From contig CAMUQE010000082.1 in the NCBI GenBank assembly GCA_947096075.1, positions 1-8,446 on the forward strand: a stretch of DNA of 8,446 nucleotides, in the 5' to 3' direction. Numbering within the stretch: the first letter of the stretch is position 1; every line of letters starts with the position of its first letter. Position numbers and translations under genes: made by a program. Below the pieces are notes generated by a model. The model saw nothing but the letters and a program-made list of their open reading frames with translations, ran no database searches and was not told where the DNA came from. Below are positions 7,124 through 8,446 of the stretch, in pieces. Source of the DNA: Veillonella parvula. Lineage in GTDB: Bacteria; Bacillota; Negativicutes; Veillonellales; Veillonellaceae.

Positions 7124-8380
7124 ATGAACAAGAAAACAGTTCCATTCACTTTAGAACAATTAGAAAATATTATTGCTCAGTATCCAACTCCATTCCATAT
7201 TTATGATGAAGAAGGAATTATTGAGAATATGAAATCTTTCATCAATGCATTTTCTTGGAATAAGGGATTCAAGCAATATTTTGCAGTTAAAGCAACTCCA
7301 AATCCTTATATCATGCGTTTATTACAAAAACTGGGGGTTGGTGCAGACTGTTCTTCCTTAGCAGAACTCATTTTATGTGAAAAGGTGGGTATTACGGGCC
7401 ATGATATTATGTTCACATCTAATGACACACCATATGTGGAGTATAAAAAGGCACTTGAAATGGGTGCAATCATCAATCTTGATGATATTACACATATCGA
7501 CTATTTAGAGAATAATCACGGTTCTTTACCAGATACATTTTGCGTGCGTTATAATCCGGGTTCTTTAAAAGAAGGGGGGAATACAATTATTGGCCTTCCT
7601 GAAGAAGCTAAATATGGTATGACCCGCGAACAAATATTTGAAGCGTACAAACAATTACAAGCTAAAGGTGTAAAACACTTTGGTATTCATACAATGGTTG
7701 TTTCTAATGAACTTGATATTGACGGTTTAGTTGGTACAGCAGAGCTTTGCTTCAATCTTGCTGTAGATATTAAAAACGAACTTGGTATAACTGTTGAATT
7801 TATTGATTTAGGTGGAGGTGTAGGTGTAGCTTATAAACCAGAACAAACACCAGTAGACTTCCGCGCATTAAGTAAGGGTGTAGAAGAAGCGTATAATCGG
7901 ATTTTAGTAGCTAATGGACTTATTGATGTAGCATTGGCTTATGAATGTGGGCGTATGGTAACAGGTCCATTTGGTTACCTTGTTTCTACTGCTATTCATA
8001 AAAAAGATATTTATCGTCATTACATCGGTTTAGATGCTTGTATGGCAAACCTTATGCGTCCGGCATTGTATGGTTCTTACCATCACATTACTGTAATGGG
8101 TAAAGAAAATGCTCCCAAGGATCATGTATATGATGTAACAGGCTCCTTATGTGAAAATAATGATAAATTTGCTATTCAACGAGAGCTACCCAAAATTGAT
8201 ATTGGAGATCGTGTCATCATTCACGATGCTGGTGCACATGGACATTCTATGGGTTTTAATTATAACGGTAAATTACGTTCTGCAGAGTTATTATTACATA
8301 AAGATGGCTCTGTTACACAAATTCGTCGTGCTGAAACATATGATGATTTATTTGGAACTCTTGATTTTTCAAACCTATAA
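7124..8380 (+). CDS. lysA: Diaminopimelate decarboxylase-like PLP enzyme (fold type III)
   Basis: This is a 418-residue enzyme of the alanine-racemase/ODC fold, most likely converting meso-diaminopimelate to L-lysine in the cytoplasm. The N-terminal PLP barrel has K56 (YFAVKATPNP) as the Schiff-base lysine, the phosphate-binding GGG at 230-232, and E274-C-G-R277, where family members usually read EPGR. The C-terminal domain has DACMANLMRPALY (from 304) and the catalytic C343-E344 in CENND, which separates it from ornithine/lysine decarboxylases (CDGxD). Oddities: the PLP-stacking His of HIGS is replaced (HTMVVS, M191), and the GAY tyrosine is His (H372). From memory, a clade in clostridia and other anaerobes shares these changes and is annotated LysA. 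The SD AAAGG (7114-7118) lies five bases before ATG. No separate promoter is visible; expression probably depends on read-through of the terminator at 7074-7107. Confidence 0.82.
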   Translation: MNKKTVPFTLEQLENIIAQYPTPFHIYDEEGIIENMKSFINAFSWNKGFKQYFAVKATPNPYIMRLLQKLGVGADCSSLAELILCEKVGITGHDIMFTSNDTPYVEYKKALEMGAIINLDDITHIDYLENNHGSLPDTFCVRYNPGSLKEGGNTIIGLPEEAKYGMTREQIFEAYKQLQAKGVKHFGIHTMVVSNELDIDGLVGTAELCFNLAVDIKNELGITVEFIDLGGGVGVAYKPEQTPVDFRALSKGVEEAYNRILVANGLIDVALAYECGRMVTGPFGYLVSTAIHKKDIYRHYIGLDACMANLMRPALYGSYHHITVMGKENAPKDHVYDVTGSLCENNDKFAIQRELPKIDIGDRVIIHDAGAHGHSMGFNYNGKLRSAELLLHKDGSVTQIRRAETYDDLFGTLDFSNL

Positions 8381-8403
8381 TTTAATATTGAGAATCGAAT
8401 AGG

Positions 8404-8446
8404 ATGACAATTAATATTAATAAAAACCTATCAATATATGTAATAC
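8404..8446 (+). CDS. Possible start of a further gene (3' partial, weak)
   Basis: An ATG 23 bases after the lysA stop opens a frame that stays open to the window end (MTININKNLSIYVI). A weak SD-like GAGAA lies at 8390-8394. No terminator separates it from lysA, so co-transcription is possible. Fourteen codons are too few to judge; the frame may be chance. Confidence 0.22.
   Translation, partial: MTININKNLSIYVI

Noticed and set aside
8151..8402. Forward open frame of 83 codons overlapping the lysA 3' end
   Set aside because: It is out of frame with the conserved LysA C-terminal domain, is rich in Ile, Leu and Tyr from AT-rich DNA, and has no SD or recognisable similarity.
8385..8437. Hairpin or terminator after lysA
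   Set aside because: Only short broken complementarities (ATATTGA/TCAATAT, ATAGG/CCTAT) and the AT palindrome ATTAATATTAAT occur, with no T-tract; these are expected by chance in such AT-rich sequence.

Overview
The window looks like a housekeeping stretch of a low-GC Bacillota chromosome. The best guess is a Negativicute close to Veillonella. The reasons are the AT-rich base composition, strong Shine-Dalgarno (SD) sequences, a perfect CIRCE heat-shock operator, a HisKA_2 kinase paired with an ANTAR response regulator (common in anaerobic Firmicutes), and the character of the GroES and LysA proteins. The genus is an inference from memory, not a search. Every recognised gene is on the + strand.

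Positions 1-4158 hold a tightly packed operon: tsaB (5' end outside the window), rimI, tsaD, a cytoplasmic sensor histidine kinase and an ANTAR-type RNA-binding response regulator. Adjacent genes overlap by 1 or 4 bases, are 2 bases apart, or abut directly, so translational coupling is likely. TsaB and TsaD make the N6-threonylcarbamoyl-adenosine (t6A) modification of tRNAs reading ANN codons. RimI is a protein N-terminal acetyltransferase that often travels with them. The kinase/regulator pair resembles EutW/EutV and PdtaS/PdtaR, which act by antitermination at RNA hairpins, but no target RNA is visible here.

Positions 4184-6398 hold the groES-groEL chaperonin operon, with a sigma-A type promoter, a perfect CIRCE (HrcA operator), a small hairpin between the two genes and a strong intrinsic terminator. 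No terminator separates the regulator gene from groES.

Positions 6310-6643 are a 334-base AT-rich gap. It holds the groEL terminator and then two tandem promoters for a DoxX-family membrane protein, one of them a perfect TTGACA-N17-TATAAT, together with several short dyads.

Positions 6644-8380 hold doxX, a strong hairpin terminator and a divergent diaminopimelate decarboxylase (lysA-like). The lysA SD begins about six bases after the terminator T-tract, leaving no room for a separate promoter, so lysA probably depends on read-through. The last 66 bases may contain the first codons of another gene, only weakly supported.

No mobile element, CRISPR array, tRNA or rRNA was seen. The most open biology is the orphan kinase/ANTAR pair, the terminator-gated lysA and its unusual active-site residues.
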